Of a stretch of 6,336 nucleotides of DNA, positions 1-6,265 are shown piece by piece; positions within the stretch are counted from its first letter, which is position 1; every line of letters begins with the position of its first letter. This DNA is from CAZAJS01 sp964485635 (GTDB lineage Bacteria > Pseudomonadota > Gammaproteobacteria > Francisellales > Francisellaceae), in NCBI GenBank assembly GCA_964485635.1, contig CAZAJS010000069.1, forward strand, positions 1 through 6,336, given 5' to 3'. A program made the position numbers and the translations under genes. The notes under the pieces were generated by a model. It was not told where the DNA came from, ran no database searches, and was given only the letters and a program-made list of their open reading frames with translations.

Positions 1-767
1 GGTGCGGTGTCTAAGTTTTCTGGAAACAGTGGCTGTACACTTTCAGGACCAGCGGCTTGACTATAAAGCCAAAATCCCGTTTGTTCGGCAAATAGCTGCA
101 AGTGATCCTGATCTGCTTGTGTCAGTGGTACCATGTGCCGAATAATTAAAGCTACTTGATCGCGTCCATCGATAGCCACTTCGATTTGTGGAATTTGATC
201 ATAAGCATCTAACTGCTCAATCAAACTGCTTAATTGATCGATATATTGGCCAATAGCCGGATGTAAAATCTTACAATGATCAATATCCGCAACAAAACGT
301 CCCCCCACTTCACGAAATCCAACTAATACACGTTGCTTTTTCGCGACATAGCGAACACTTAAGCGAGCTTTGTAGCGATACCCCCAAACACTCGGGGATT
401 GTAAAGGCTCAATCCACTGATCTGGCATTAAGCCATGCCCAAAATGGGTTAATTGATCCGCTAGGTTATTCGCTTTTAATGTTAACTGAGCATCGGTTGT
501 CATATGCTGCAATTGACAAGCCCCACAATATGTAAAAAAAGGACATTGTGGTTCAATACGTTGACTTGCGGGCTGATCAATCGATACTAAATTCGCCTCA
601 ACCCATTTAGTTCGTTGGCGTTGCGGTTGGATCGTCACCGTTTCACCAGGTAAAGCAAATGGCACAAATACGGTTTTGCCATTATCAAGTTGACCAATGC
701 CTCGCCCTTCGTGTGATAAGCGGTCAATCGTCAGTGTTTGTTGTGCTTTTTTTGTTTGACGCATCAT
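1..767 (-). CDS. rlmD: 23S rRNA (uracil-1939-C5)-methyltransferase RlmD, N-terminal 255 residues, cut by window edge
   Basis: This is the N-terminal part of an RNA m5U methyltransferase that uses S-adenosylmethionine to methylate 23S rRNA in the cytoplasm. I translated it from the minus strand; the frame is open from 767 to the left edge. Residues about 8-65 look like a TRAM RNA-binding domain (LSHEGRGIGQLDNGKTVFVP, then PGETV). An iron-sulfur motif follows, C75-x5-C81-x2-C84, with the expected fourth cysteine at C165 (DHCKIL). GYRYKARLSVRY near 129-140 and GFREVGGRFV near 150-159 are typical of RlmD; the TRAM domain argues against RlmC and TrmA. The SAM-binding and catalytic-cysteine domain lies beyond the edge (E. 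coli RlmD is about 433 aa). Two adjacent ATGs exist at 767 and 764. AAGG lies 4 nt before the first and 7 nt before the second, so 764 may be the true start. It begins 42 nt after the arn-type operon on the same strand. Confidence 0.93.
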   Translation of the reverse strand, partial: MMRQTKKAQQTLTIDRLSHEGRGIGQLDNGKTVFVPFALPGETVTIQPQRQRTKWVEANLVSIDQPASQRIEPQCPFFTYCGACQLQHMTTDAQLTLKANNLADQLTHFGHGLMPDQWIEPLQSPSVWGYRYKARLSVRYVAKKQRVLVGFREVGGRFVADIDHCKILHPAIGQYIDQLSSLIEQLDAYDQIPQIEVAIDGRDQVALIIRHMVPLTQADQDHLQLFAEQTGFWLYSQAAGPESVQPLFPENLDTA

Positions 768-809
768 CAGGCCTTATTGTCTATCGCTAAAATTGAATCA
801 CCCATTTGA

Positions 810-1829
810 TCAATGGTTAAAGTGATAATCTAAAATTTGAGTTAATGCTGATTTTAATGGCACATTTGGATGCCAATTAAGCGCTTGCTTCGCCCGATCA
901 ATTGACGGAACACGACGGATAACATCTTGATATCCTTCCCCATAATAGTCATTTGAAGGCATGGGGATAATATTTGTCGCGTGTGCTTTATCAGCATATT
1001 GATCATAGCGTTGCATGCTTTCTTTGACTAAATAGGCTAACTCTTTAATTGAATATTCATTCATGGGATTGCCAATATTAAAAATTTGTCGATTCGCATT
1101 TGTATGACGTTGTTGAATGATTTTAATCAAGGCCTCAATCCCATCGTCAATATAGGTAAAACAACGACGTTGTGTTCCACCATCGACCAGATATAAATCT
1201 TTCCCATCCATGATATTTGAAACAAATTGCATCACAACACGTGCGCTGCCTCGTTCTGAGGCATGTAGCTCATCTTGTTTCGGGCCAATCCAATTAAACG
1301 GACGAAATAAAGTATAATTCAGCCCTTCTTGTAAACCATAAGCATGGATGACACGATCTAACATTTGTTTAGCGCATGAATAAATCCAACGGTGCTTACT
1401 GATTGGACCGGTGACTAAATTACTGGTTTCTTCATCAAAAGGAATGTCTGGACTCATGCCATAGACTTCTGATGTTGATGGAAAAATCAAATGTTTTTGG
1501 TGTGCCACACACATTTTAACAACTTTTAAATTCGCTTCGTAATCTAATTGGTAGACAAATAAAGGATCTGACACATAAACACTTGGATTCGCCACGGCAA
1601 CAAGCGGCAAAATGACATCACAATGTTGCACTTGTTGCTCAATCCACTCCATATTTTGACACATATCGCCTTGAGTGAAATGCAACCTTGGATGATCTAA
1701 CCAATCTTGAATTTTATGGTGAGTTAAGTCTAATCCATAAATTTCCCAATCAGTATCACGCAAGATTTTTTCAACTAATGCGCTACCGACAAATCCGTTA
1801 ACCCCCAATATTAATATTGACGTACTCAT
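810..1829 (-). CDS. arnA: Stand-alone ArnA-type UDP-glucuronate decarboxylase (SDR family), no formyltransferase domain
   Basis: A 339-aa extended short-chain dehydrogenase that matches the C-terminal half of E. coli ArnA, which oxidises UDP-glucuronate with NAD+ and decarboxylates it to UDP-4-keto-pentose (UDP-L-Ara4O). Visible elements are the NAD loop G9-x2-G12-x2-G15, TSEVYGM with S120 and E121 (equivalent to ArnA S433/E434), Y150 and K154 of the YxxxK motif, FRPFNW-IGP around 175-183, DGG-QRRCFT around 216-225, and Y300 with R306 in GYQDVIRRVPS (equivalent to Y613 and catalytic R619). All key decarboxylase residues are therefore kept. Canonical ArnA is about 660 aa; the roughly 300-residue N-terminal formyltransferase is missing, yet this ORF has its own start and Shine-Dalgarno (AAAAGGAA, 8 nt upstream), so it is not a truncated fragment. 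It starts 4 nt after the arnC stop and is the last gene of the cluster. A UDP-xylose synthase is the alternative, but the ArnB/ArnC context and close match favour ArnA. Confidence 0.9.
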   Translation of the reverse strand: MSTSILILGVNGFVGSALVEKILRDTDWEIYGLDLTHHKIQDWLDHPRLHFTQGDMCQNMEWIEQQVQHCDVILPLVAVANPSVYVSDPLFVYQLDYEANLKVVKMCVAHQKHLIFPSTSEVYGMSPDIPFDEETSNLVTGPISKHRWIYSCAKQMLDRVIHAYGLQEGLNYTLFRPFNWIGPKQDELHASERGSARVVMQFVSNIMDGKDLYLVDGGTQRRCFTYIDDGIEALIKIIQQRHTNANRQIFNIGNPMNEYSIKELAYLVKESMQRYDQYADKAHATNIIPMPSNDYYGEGYQDVIRRVPSIDRAKQALNWHPNVPLKSALTQILDYHFNH

Positions 1830-1833
1830 TCAG

Positions 1834-2793
1834 TTATTCCTTTTGATTATCTTGTAAATCTTGGCGTTGCAATCGCTGTCGAACAATATACCGTGGCCGC
1901 TGTCGGACCGCTTCATAAATTCGACCGATATATTCTCCAACAATACCCAGTCCCATTAATAAAATGCCGATTAAAAAATAAGCCACGGCAAATAAAGTAA
2001 AAATGCCATCCGCATCAGGGCCAAAGGCAATTCGTTTAACAAATAAATATAAAAAGAGACAAAAGCTTAAAAAGGCAACAATTAAGCCGGAAAAAGTGAA
2101 AAATTCTAATGGCGCTTTTGAAAAATTCGCGAAAAAATCAAAATTATAGCGAATTAATTTGTATAAATTATAACTCGATGTCCCTTCCTGACGTGCCGCA
2201 TGGCGGACCCCCACATCTACGGGGCTAGCCGCAAAGCTATGAGCTAATGCCGGCAAAAAGGTCGAATTTTCTTCACAGTTGACCATTTGCTCGACAATAT
2301 CTCGGCGATAAACGCGTAACATACAGCCTTCATCTTCCATATCGATGCCCGTTAATTTTTTGCGCAAACTGTTATGCATTTTTGAAACAAATAAACGCCA
2401 CTTTTGATCTTGACGGTTCAACCGATAACCGCCAACAACATCATGTCCCTGTCTGGCTTTGTCTAATAATTTCGGGATATCTTCTGGATAATTTTGCAAA
2501 TCGGCATCCATGGTGACGACCCAGTGACCACTGCTGTGTTCAAATCCCGCCATAATCGCCATGTGTTGGCCAAAATTACGGTTAAAATCAACAACTTGGA
2601 CAACATCAGATCGGTGTTGATATTGTTGCTGTAATAGATTAAACGAGTCATCTTGACTACCATCATTGACAAAAATAACCTCATAAGGGGTATTAAGCCC
2701 ATCTAAAACAGGGAATAAACGTTCAAATAACGTTGGCAAAACCGCTTGTTCATTATGAACAGGGATGATAACACTGATTTCAGGCTGACCCAT
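1834..2793 (-). CDS. arnC: Undecaprenyl-phosphate aminoarabinose(-type) glycosyltransferase ArnC
   Basis: A 319-aa GT2 polyprenyl-phosphate glycosyltransferase, close to the 322 aa of E. coli ArnC, which transfers 4-deoxy-4-formamido-L-arabinose from UDP to undecaprenyl phosphate on the inner face of the inner membrane. The N-terminal GT-A fold is plain: SVIIPVHNE at 7-15, FVNDGS at 41-46, NRNFGQHMAIMAGF at 71-84 and the metal-binding DAD at 96-98 followed by LQN. ArnC-like stretches continue with VVGGYRLNRQD (119-129), GCMLRVYRRDIV (156-167) and STFLPALA (177-184). Two membrane helices lie at about 233-253 and 264-287, followed by the signature GEYIGRIYEAVRQRPRY (286-302). The start is set by AAGGAG 5 nt upstream, and the gene follows arnB after 9 nt. 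Known E. coli ArnC selects the formylated nucleotide sugar; because no formyltransferase is encoded here, the true donor is uncertain. GtrB/DPM-like paralogues are a less likely identity. Confidence 0.93.
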   Translation of the reverse strand: MGQPEISVIIPVHNEQAVLPTLFERLFPVLDGLNTPYEVIFVNDGSQDDSFNLLQQQYQHRSDVVQVVDFNRNFGQHMAIMAGFEHSSGHWVVTMDADLQNYPEDIPKLLDKARQGHDVVGGYRLNRQDQKWRLFVSKMHNSLRKKLTGIDMEDEGCMLRVYRRDIVEQMVNCEENSTFLPALAHSFAASPVDVGVRHAARQEGTSSYNLYKLIRYNFDFFANFSKAPLEFFTFSGLIVAFLSFCLFLYLFVKRIAFGPDADGIFTLFAVAYFLIGILLMGLGIVGEYIGRIYEAVRQRPRYIVRQRLQRQDLQDNQKE

Positions 2794-2802
2794 TAGTGCT
2801 CC

Positions 2803-3963
2803 TTATTGCAAAATTGTTTTTAATGCATCAATGACTGATTGCTGCTGATGTTGCGTTAAATCAGGAAACAACGGCAAGCTCAACACATGATCACCAATGC
2901 GCTCGGCTTCTGGAAAATCACCTTTTTTAAAACCATACGCAGCTTGATAATATGGATGCAAATGCATCGCTGTATAGTGCAAGCCTGTTCCAATATTATA
3001 ATCTTTTAATCGTTGCATCAACGTATCGCGTGTTATGTTAGTATACGCACAATTAATCGTTGGCGCAAATAAATGCCATGCATGATGATGCGAATATTCA
3101 GGGGCTTTTGGTAAATGAAGTGCGGCTACATCTGCTAACTGCGATTGATAATTCGCCACAAGTGCATGACGTTTGGCAATCAAATCATCTAGCATTGGCA
3201 ACTGATGTAAGCCTAACGCGGCTTGAATATCCATCATATTAAATTTGTAGCCAGGAACGACTGTTTGCACATGCTGAGATCCCCCTTTTGCAAAGCGACG
3301 CCAAGCCGCATCTTGGTCAAACCCATGAAATCGTAATTGCTTAATGCGTTGAGCTACGACTTCATCCGAGGTGGTCACGCACCCGCCTTCCCCTGTTGTC
3401 ATATTTTTATTTGGATGAAAACTAAAAACTTGAATATCGCCAAAACTGCCAATGCGCTGACCTTTATAAGAGGCACCAATGGCATGAGCCGCATCTTCAA
3501 TGATCCGCAATCCATATTGTTTAGCCAAGGCATAAAGTGGATCTAAATCGACTGGTCCCCCGGCAAAATGTACCGGCATAATACCTTTCGTCCGGCTTGT
3601 AATGGCTGATTCAACCGCACTGACATCCATATTATAACTACCTGGCAATACATCCACCAGCCGAACACTTGCCCCCACATGCTCAATCACATTTAATGTG
3701 GCAGCAAAGGTCATGGGCGTGGTAATTACCTCATCCCCGGGTCCAACATCTAAGGCTTGTAATGCTAACTGCAACCCAGCTGTTGCTGAAGATAAGGCTA
3801 ATGCATAAGGCGCTTGACAATAAGCAGCTAAATCTTGTTCAAATTGTTTAACTTTTGGTCCAGTTGTTAACCAACCTGATTGCAAAGAGTCAACCACTTC
3901 ATCAATCGCTTGTTGAGACAAACAAGGCTTTGAAAAAGGTAAAAATTGCTTTAAAGGTTCCAT
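2803..3963 (-). CDS. arnB: UDP-4-keto-pentose aminotransferase, ArnB-type (DegT/DnrJ/EryC1/StrS family, PLP-dependent)
   Basis: A 386-aa PLP aminotransferase, about the size of E. coli ArnB (385 aa), which converts UDP-L-Ara4O to UDP-L-Ara4N in the cytoplasm using glutamate. It opens like ArnB (FLPFSKP, then SGWLTTGPK at 29-37). SSATAGLQLAL at 58-68 forms part of the cofactor pocket, D157 in IIEDAAHAIG should pair with the pyridine nitrogen, and K186 in FSFHPNKNMTTGEGG is the internal aldimine lysine. PGYKFNMMDIQAALG (237-251) and HAWHLF (294-299) are further family hallmarks, and GTGLHY (325-330) followed by SLPLFPDLT (362-370) closely matches the ArnB C-terminus. The lysine motif differs from the E. 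coli form I recall (HAIKNITCAEGG) and is nearer to general DegT enzymes such as PseC, so substrate assignment leans on context. AAAGGA lies 7 nt before ATG; the gene starts 4 nt after the SMR gene. Confidence 0.9.
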   Translation of the reverse strand: MEPLKQFLPFSKPCLSQQAIDEVVDSLQSGWLTTGPKVKQFEQDLAAYCQAPYALALSSATAGLQLALQALDVGPGDEVITTPMTFAATLNVIEHVGASVRLVDVLPGSYNMDVSAVESAITSRTKGIMPVHFAGGPVDLDPLYALAKQYGLRIIEDAAHAIGASYKGQRIGSFGDIQVFSFHPNKNMTTGEGGCVTTSDEVVAQRIKQLRFHGFDQDAAWRRFAKGGSQHVQTVVPGYKFNMMDIQAALGLHQLPMLDDLIAKRHALVANYQSQLADVAALHLPKAPEYSHHHAWHLFAPTINCAYTNITRDTLMQRLKDYNIGTGLHYTAMHLHPYYQAAYGFKKGDFPEAERIGDHVLSLPLFPDLTQHQQQSVIDALKTILQ

Positions 3964-3967
3964 TTAA

Positions 3968-4339
3968 CTATCCTTTTGCTACGAGATAAACACCAAATAT
4001 AATGACAAAAATACCAACAACACGTGCAGCGCTCATTGGCTCATTTAATAAGAAGAAAGCGGCAATGGCGGTGATAATATAGCCAATTGATACCATGGGG
4101 TAAGCCGTTGAAACGGGAACACGTGATAAAACCAATAGCCAAAACATCACACTTAGCACATAACAACTTAAGCCTAAAATGACAAACCCATTTGTCGCGA
4201 CACGCCAGCCAATGGGCCAAATATTTTGCCAGCTAAAATCAAATGTTCCAATCCGATTCATCCCAAACTTTAAACATAATTGGGCCGCGGCATTCAAGCC
4301 CACCCCCGTTAATAATAGCATCCATAGAGTCAATCTCAT
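3968..4339 (-). CDS. Small four-helix membrane protein, ArnE/ArnF-like (SMR/EamA superfamily), probable lipid-linked sugar flippase
   Basis: A 123-aa hydrophobic protein with four predicted helices, at about 3-22, 50-71, 77-98 and 102-121, the size and layout of SMR-type proteins. The run LSRVPVSTAYP (71-81), a helix-three glycine-rich stretch, LLNEP (97-101) and the terminal GVYLVAKG are typical of the ArnE/ArnF and related EamA-type subunits. In E. coli, ArnE (111 aa) and ArnF (128 aa) act together to flip undecaprenyl-phosphate-L-Ara4N to the periplasmic face. Here only one such gene is present, so it may work as a homodimer, or a partner may be encoded elsewhere. The start is well fixed: AAGGAG lies 5 nt upstream inside the end of the ArnT gene, and ATG overlaps that gene's TGA as ATGA, implying translational coupling. 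I cannot say whether it is orthologous to ArnE or to ArnF; a drug-export role is possible but context speaks against it. Confidence 0.8.
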   Translation of the reverse strand: MRLTLWMLLLTGVGLNAAAQLCLKFGMNRIGTFDFSWQNIWPIGWRVATNGFVILGLSCYVLSVMFWLLVLSRVPVSTAYPMVSIGYIITAIAAFFLLNEPMSAARVVGIFVIIFGVYLVAKG

Positions 4340-6060
4340 GGGGTCTCCTTACGCTGATTGGTCACCAGATAAACTTTTGCTGTATGCGCTAATAACTCAC
4401 CTTGATGTGAGCCATTTTTGAAATAGCGCTCATAATCACTTGGCCGCATGATGACATAAACAGCTCGGCCACTTTGCCAGACTTTCCACAGTTGCGCTTT
4501 AGTTTTTAATGTTGCTTTTGCTCCCGAATGTGGCATTTTCGACGTTGGTCGCAGCTCACCGAGCTGGTCAACCATCCATACTTTTTGGTTTAAGTAATAA
4601 GGCACATCATAAAAATAATCATTATAAACAGCCACAATCGCATTCGGGTGGGTTTTTAATTGTGTTTTAAGATCACTAATGACGGGATAAGCGGTTTTTT
4701 GTGACAAATACACACCGGCATTCATTCCTAAATTTGGTAAAACCACCATCAAGCCAACCCACGAAACAATAAGCCATCGCCAAGACTGCTTTAAAAACGC
4801 ATAAATGGTTAGACTCACAATAATGGCTAAAACCAAGGCTAAAGGGTATAACCAAGCTAACAATATCCGGCTTTCTTGCAAGAACTGATCAACCCATGGG
4901 ACAATTAAACAAAAAATGCCCATCAGCGTTAATAAAATGGCCACAATAAGAATCCCAACCCGATCAGACACTTTAAAACCACGATCTAATGCTGGTTGTA
5001 AGTAGCGCACAATTAAAATAGCAAAAGGAATCACAATGGGCGTTAAATATCCAGCTAACATAGATTGAGAAAAAGCAAAAAAGATCACAATTACACCCGC
5101 CCAAATCAAGAAAAACCAGTCATACTGTAAAAAAATGCGTTGTTTCCATTGACTGACAACGCGTTTTAAGGCTTGTATCAAAAAGGCTGACCAAGGAAAA
5201 ATACACAACCAAACTAACGCAATATAAACAATTTTACTCATTTGACGGTCTTGTTCATTCGTCAGATAACGTAGAATTTGTTGTACAACAATATAGTAAT
5301 AAGCAAAGCCAGAATGTGCTTGGTTAACCCAATAAATCCAAGGCGTACTGAAACCAATGACTAAGATAACACCAAGATACAAACGAATATCCGCTAACCG
5401 GCGATACTGTTGACATATCAACGCCCAAATACCAACGATGGCCATGGGAAAGACTAAGCCTATTAACCCCTTTGTCATCATGGCCCCAGCTGCCGCAAGA
5501 AAAGCTAACAATAACCACCCCGTACTTGGCCAAAATCGTTTTAATGTTTGCAAATGAGCGGCATAACTTAATAGGCTAATACTTAAAAGCGCACCTAGCC
5601 CAGCATCCATTGATAAATATCGACCCGCAATTGTAAACAATAAACTTGTCATTACAATGATAGCGCTCCATAAGGCCACCCAGCGATGTTGATAAATCTT
5701 AAATACGACAATATACGTCACCCAAATTGCTAATAAAGACAAAACAGGATTGACCAATCGAGCCGCCCAAACTGATGGGCCGAATAATTTAATAAAAAAA
5801 GCGGTTATCCAATAAATTAAAGGGGGTTTTTCAAAATAAATAACCCCATCTAAATGCGGAACTAAATATTGGTGATTCGCGGCCATTTCTCGGCCAATTT
5901 CAGCATAGCGACCTTCATCGGGCGTAAAAAGTGGTGCTGCACCAAATAAGGCAAATATCACAACTGCTAATATAGTTAAAAAAATTAAATCATAAAAAAA
6001 TAAGCGCGTATCATGCGTTGATTGACGTTCGGCTGACATGTGAACAATCACGTTTATCAT
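4336..6060 (-). CDS. arnT: ArnT-type lipid A aminoarabinose transferase (GT83/PMT superfamily membrane glycosyltransferase)
   Basis: A 574-aa polytopic protein (E. coli ArnT about 550 aa) expected to transfer L-Ara4N from undecaprenyl phosphate to lipid A phosphates on the periplasmic side of the inner membrane, lowering polymyxin binding. Numbered from ATG at 6060: helix one is about 22-42, then the first periplasmic loop with the acidic catalytic motif TPDEGRYAEIGRE (D48, E49) and FEKPPLIYW (E77, K78). YLSMDAGL near 148-155, MTKGLIGLVFP near 195-205 and GYLTPIVIPFAI near 337-348 are PMT-superfamily features. About a dozen helices are followed by a soluble periplasmic domain from about 453 to the end. 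The start is unclear: the frame opens with TTG at 6066, then ATG at 6060 and ATG at 6039, and none has a recognisable Shine-Dalgarno. I chose 6060. It is the first gene of the operon. Another PMT-type sugar transferase acting on a different acceptor cannot be excluded. Confidence 0.87.
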   Translation of the reverse strand: MINVIVHMSAERQSTHDTRLFFYDLIFLTILAVVIFALFGAAPLFTPDEGRYAEIGREMAANHQYLVPHLDGVIYFEKPPLIYWITAFFIKLFGPSVWAARLVNPVLSLLAIWVTYIVVFKIYQHRWVALWSAIIVMTSLLFTIAGRYLSMDAGLGALLSISLLSYAAHLQTLKRFWPSTGWLLLAFLAAAGAMMTKGLIGLVFPMAIVGIWALICQQYRRLADIRLYLGVILVIGFSTPWIYWVNQAHSGFAYYYIVVQQILRYLTNEQDRQMSKIVYIALVWLCIFPWSAFLIQALKRVVSQWKQRIFLQYDWFFLIWAGVIVIFFAFSQSMLAGYLTPIVIPFAILIVRYLQPALDRGFKVSDRVGILIVAILLTLMGIFCLIVPWVDQFLQESRILLAWLYPLALVLAIIVSLTIYAFLKQSWRWLIVSWVGLMVVLPNLGMNAGVYLSQKTAYPVISDLKTQLKTHPNAIVAVYNDYFYDVPYYLNQKVWMVDQLGELRPTSKMPHSGAKATLKTKAQLWKVWQSGRAVYVIMRPSDYERYFKNGSHQGELLAHTAKVYLVTNQRKETP

Positions 6061-6078
6061 TAGCAATAGGTGAAACTG

Positions 6079-6107
6079 ATTGTATCACAAAGCATGAGTT
6101 ATCACAA
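6079..6107 (-). promoter_or_regulatory. Predicted sigma70-type promoter of the arn-type operon
   Basis: On the minus strand a -35 element TTGTGA (6102-6107) and a -10 element TACAAT (6079-6084) are separated by exactly 17 nt. Transcription should start near 6071-6073, giving a leader of only about 12 nt to ATG 6060 or about 33 nt to ATG 6039. The octamer TTGTGATA occurs twice as direct repeats 17 nt apart (6100-6107 and 6083-6090), overlapping the core elements; whether this is an operator is unknown. No convincing PhoP or PmrA box was seen, so nothing here shows regulation by these two-component systems. Confidence 0.65.
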
Positions 6108-6135
6108 TGACAATTCGAATGCCTTAAATTAGACC

Positions 6136-6165
6136 AAAAAAAAAGCACGCTTGATGCGTGCTTTT
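6136..6165 (-). terminator. Rho-independent terminator of the tRNA-Val transcript
   Basis: Read on the minus strand, a hairpin with core GCACGC / GCGTGC and a 5-nt loop (stem extended by A-T pairs to 10 bp, arms 6156-6165 and 6141-6150) runs into nine consecutive T (6136-6144). It begins 8 nt after the tRNA 3' end and ends upstream of the operon promoter, so it should isolate the arn-type genes from the tRNA promoter. On the plus strand only four T follow the hairpin, so it is essentially one-directional. Confidence 0.9.
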
Positions 6166-6173
6166 AAAACTTG

Positions 6174-6249
6174 TGGTGGGTGCTACAGGGATCGAACCTG
6201 TGACCCTCGCCTTGTAAGGGCGATGCTCTTCCAGCTGAGCTAAGCACCC
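6174..6249 (-). tRNA. valT: tRNA-Val (anticodon UAC), CCA encoded
   Basis: A complete 76-nt cloverleaf folds on the minus strand. The acceptor arm is GGGTGCT paired with AGCACCC, the D arm is GCTC/GAGC, the anticodon stem is TCGCC/GGCGA around loop CTTACAA, the variable loop is GGGTC, and the T arm is ACAGG/CCTGT around TTCGATC. The anticodon TAC lies at 6214-6216, giving valine. The discriminator is A (6177) and CCA is encoded at 6174-6176. The sequence differs from E. coli tRNA-Val(UAC) mainly by paired changes in stems. It is a single gene here, with its own promoter and terminator. The symbol is the E. coli convention for one copy of this isoacceptor and is only indicative. Confidence 0.97.
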
Positions 6250-6265
6250 AAGCTTATGTTGTTGT

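Noticed and set aside
104..633. Cluster of ten GATC sites in the rlmD fragment, about three times chance expectation
   Set aside because: Many arise from GAT-CAA/CAG (Asp-Gln) codon pairs in this protein. There is no regular spacing and no sign of an origin or a Dam-controlled promoter.
747..754. A7 run near the start of rlmD (minus strand) as a slippery frameshift site
   Set aside because: The run lies in an ordinary lysine-rich N-terminus (QTKKAQQ), no downstream pseudoknot was evident, and the zero frame gives the expected RlmD protein. It deserves attention only as a sequencing-error risk.
798..805. Short match to the tRNA-Val acceptor (TGGGTG on the minus strand) in the arnA-rlmD gap, as a possible attachment-site copy
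   Set aside because: Only about 6 bp agree, and they match the 5' acceptor strand, not an extended tRNA 3' end. This is within chance expectation.
1807..1818. Perfect 12-bp palindrome AATATTAATATT at the start of arnA
   Set aside because: It is explained by the codons for Ser-Ile-Leu-Ile-Leu of the NAD-binding strand, and an all-A/T hairpin here would be very weak.
3118..3126. Pasteurellaceae-like uptake sequence AAGTGCGGC (8 of 9 to AAGTGCGGT)
   Set aside because: A single inexact copy inside the aminotransferase gene; I noticed no other copies, whereas real uptake sequences occur repeatedly.
3060..3546. Open frames on the plus strand inside the aminotransferase gene (3060-3242, 3337-3546), and a similar one at 4179-4421
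   Set aside because: They lie antisense to well-supported genes, have no recognisable domains, and are of a length expected by chance.
2463..5533. Alternative-frame minus-strand ORFs at 2463-2702 and 5324-5533
   Set aside because: They are embedded in arnC and arnT in another frame, with compositions that follow from the host gene and no family features.
6113..6128. PmrA-box-like half site (TTTAAG on the minus strand, 6123-6128) upstream of the operon promoter
   Set aside because: A PmrA box needs two YTTAAK-type hexamers about 5 bp apart; the second position here reads CGAATT, which does not fit. AT-rich DNA gives such half sites by chance.
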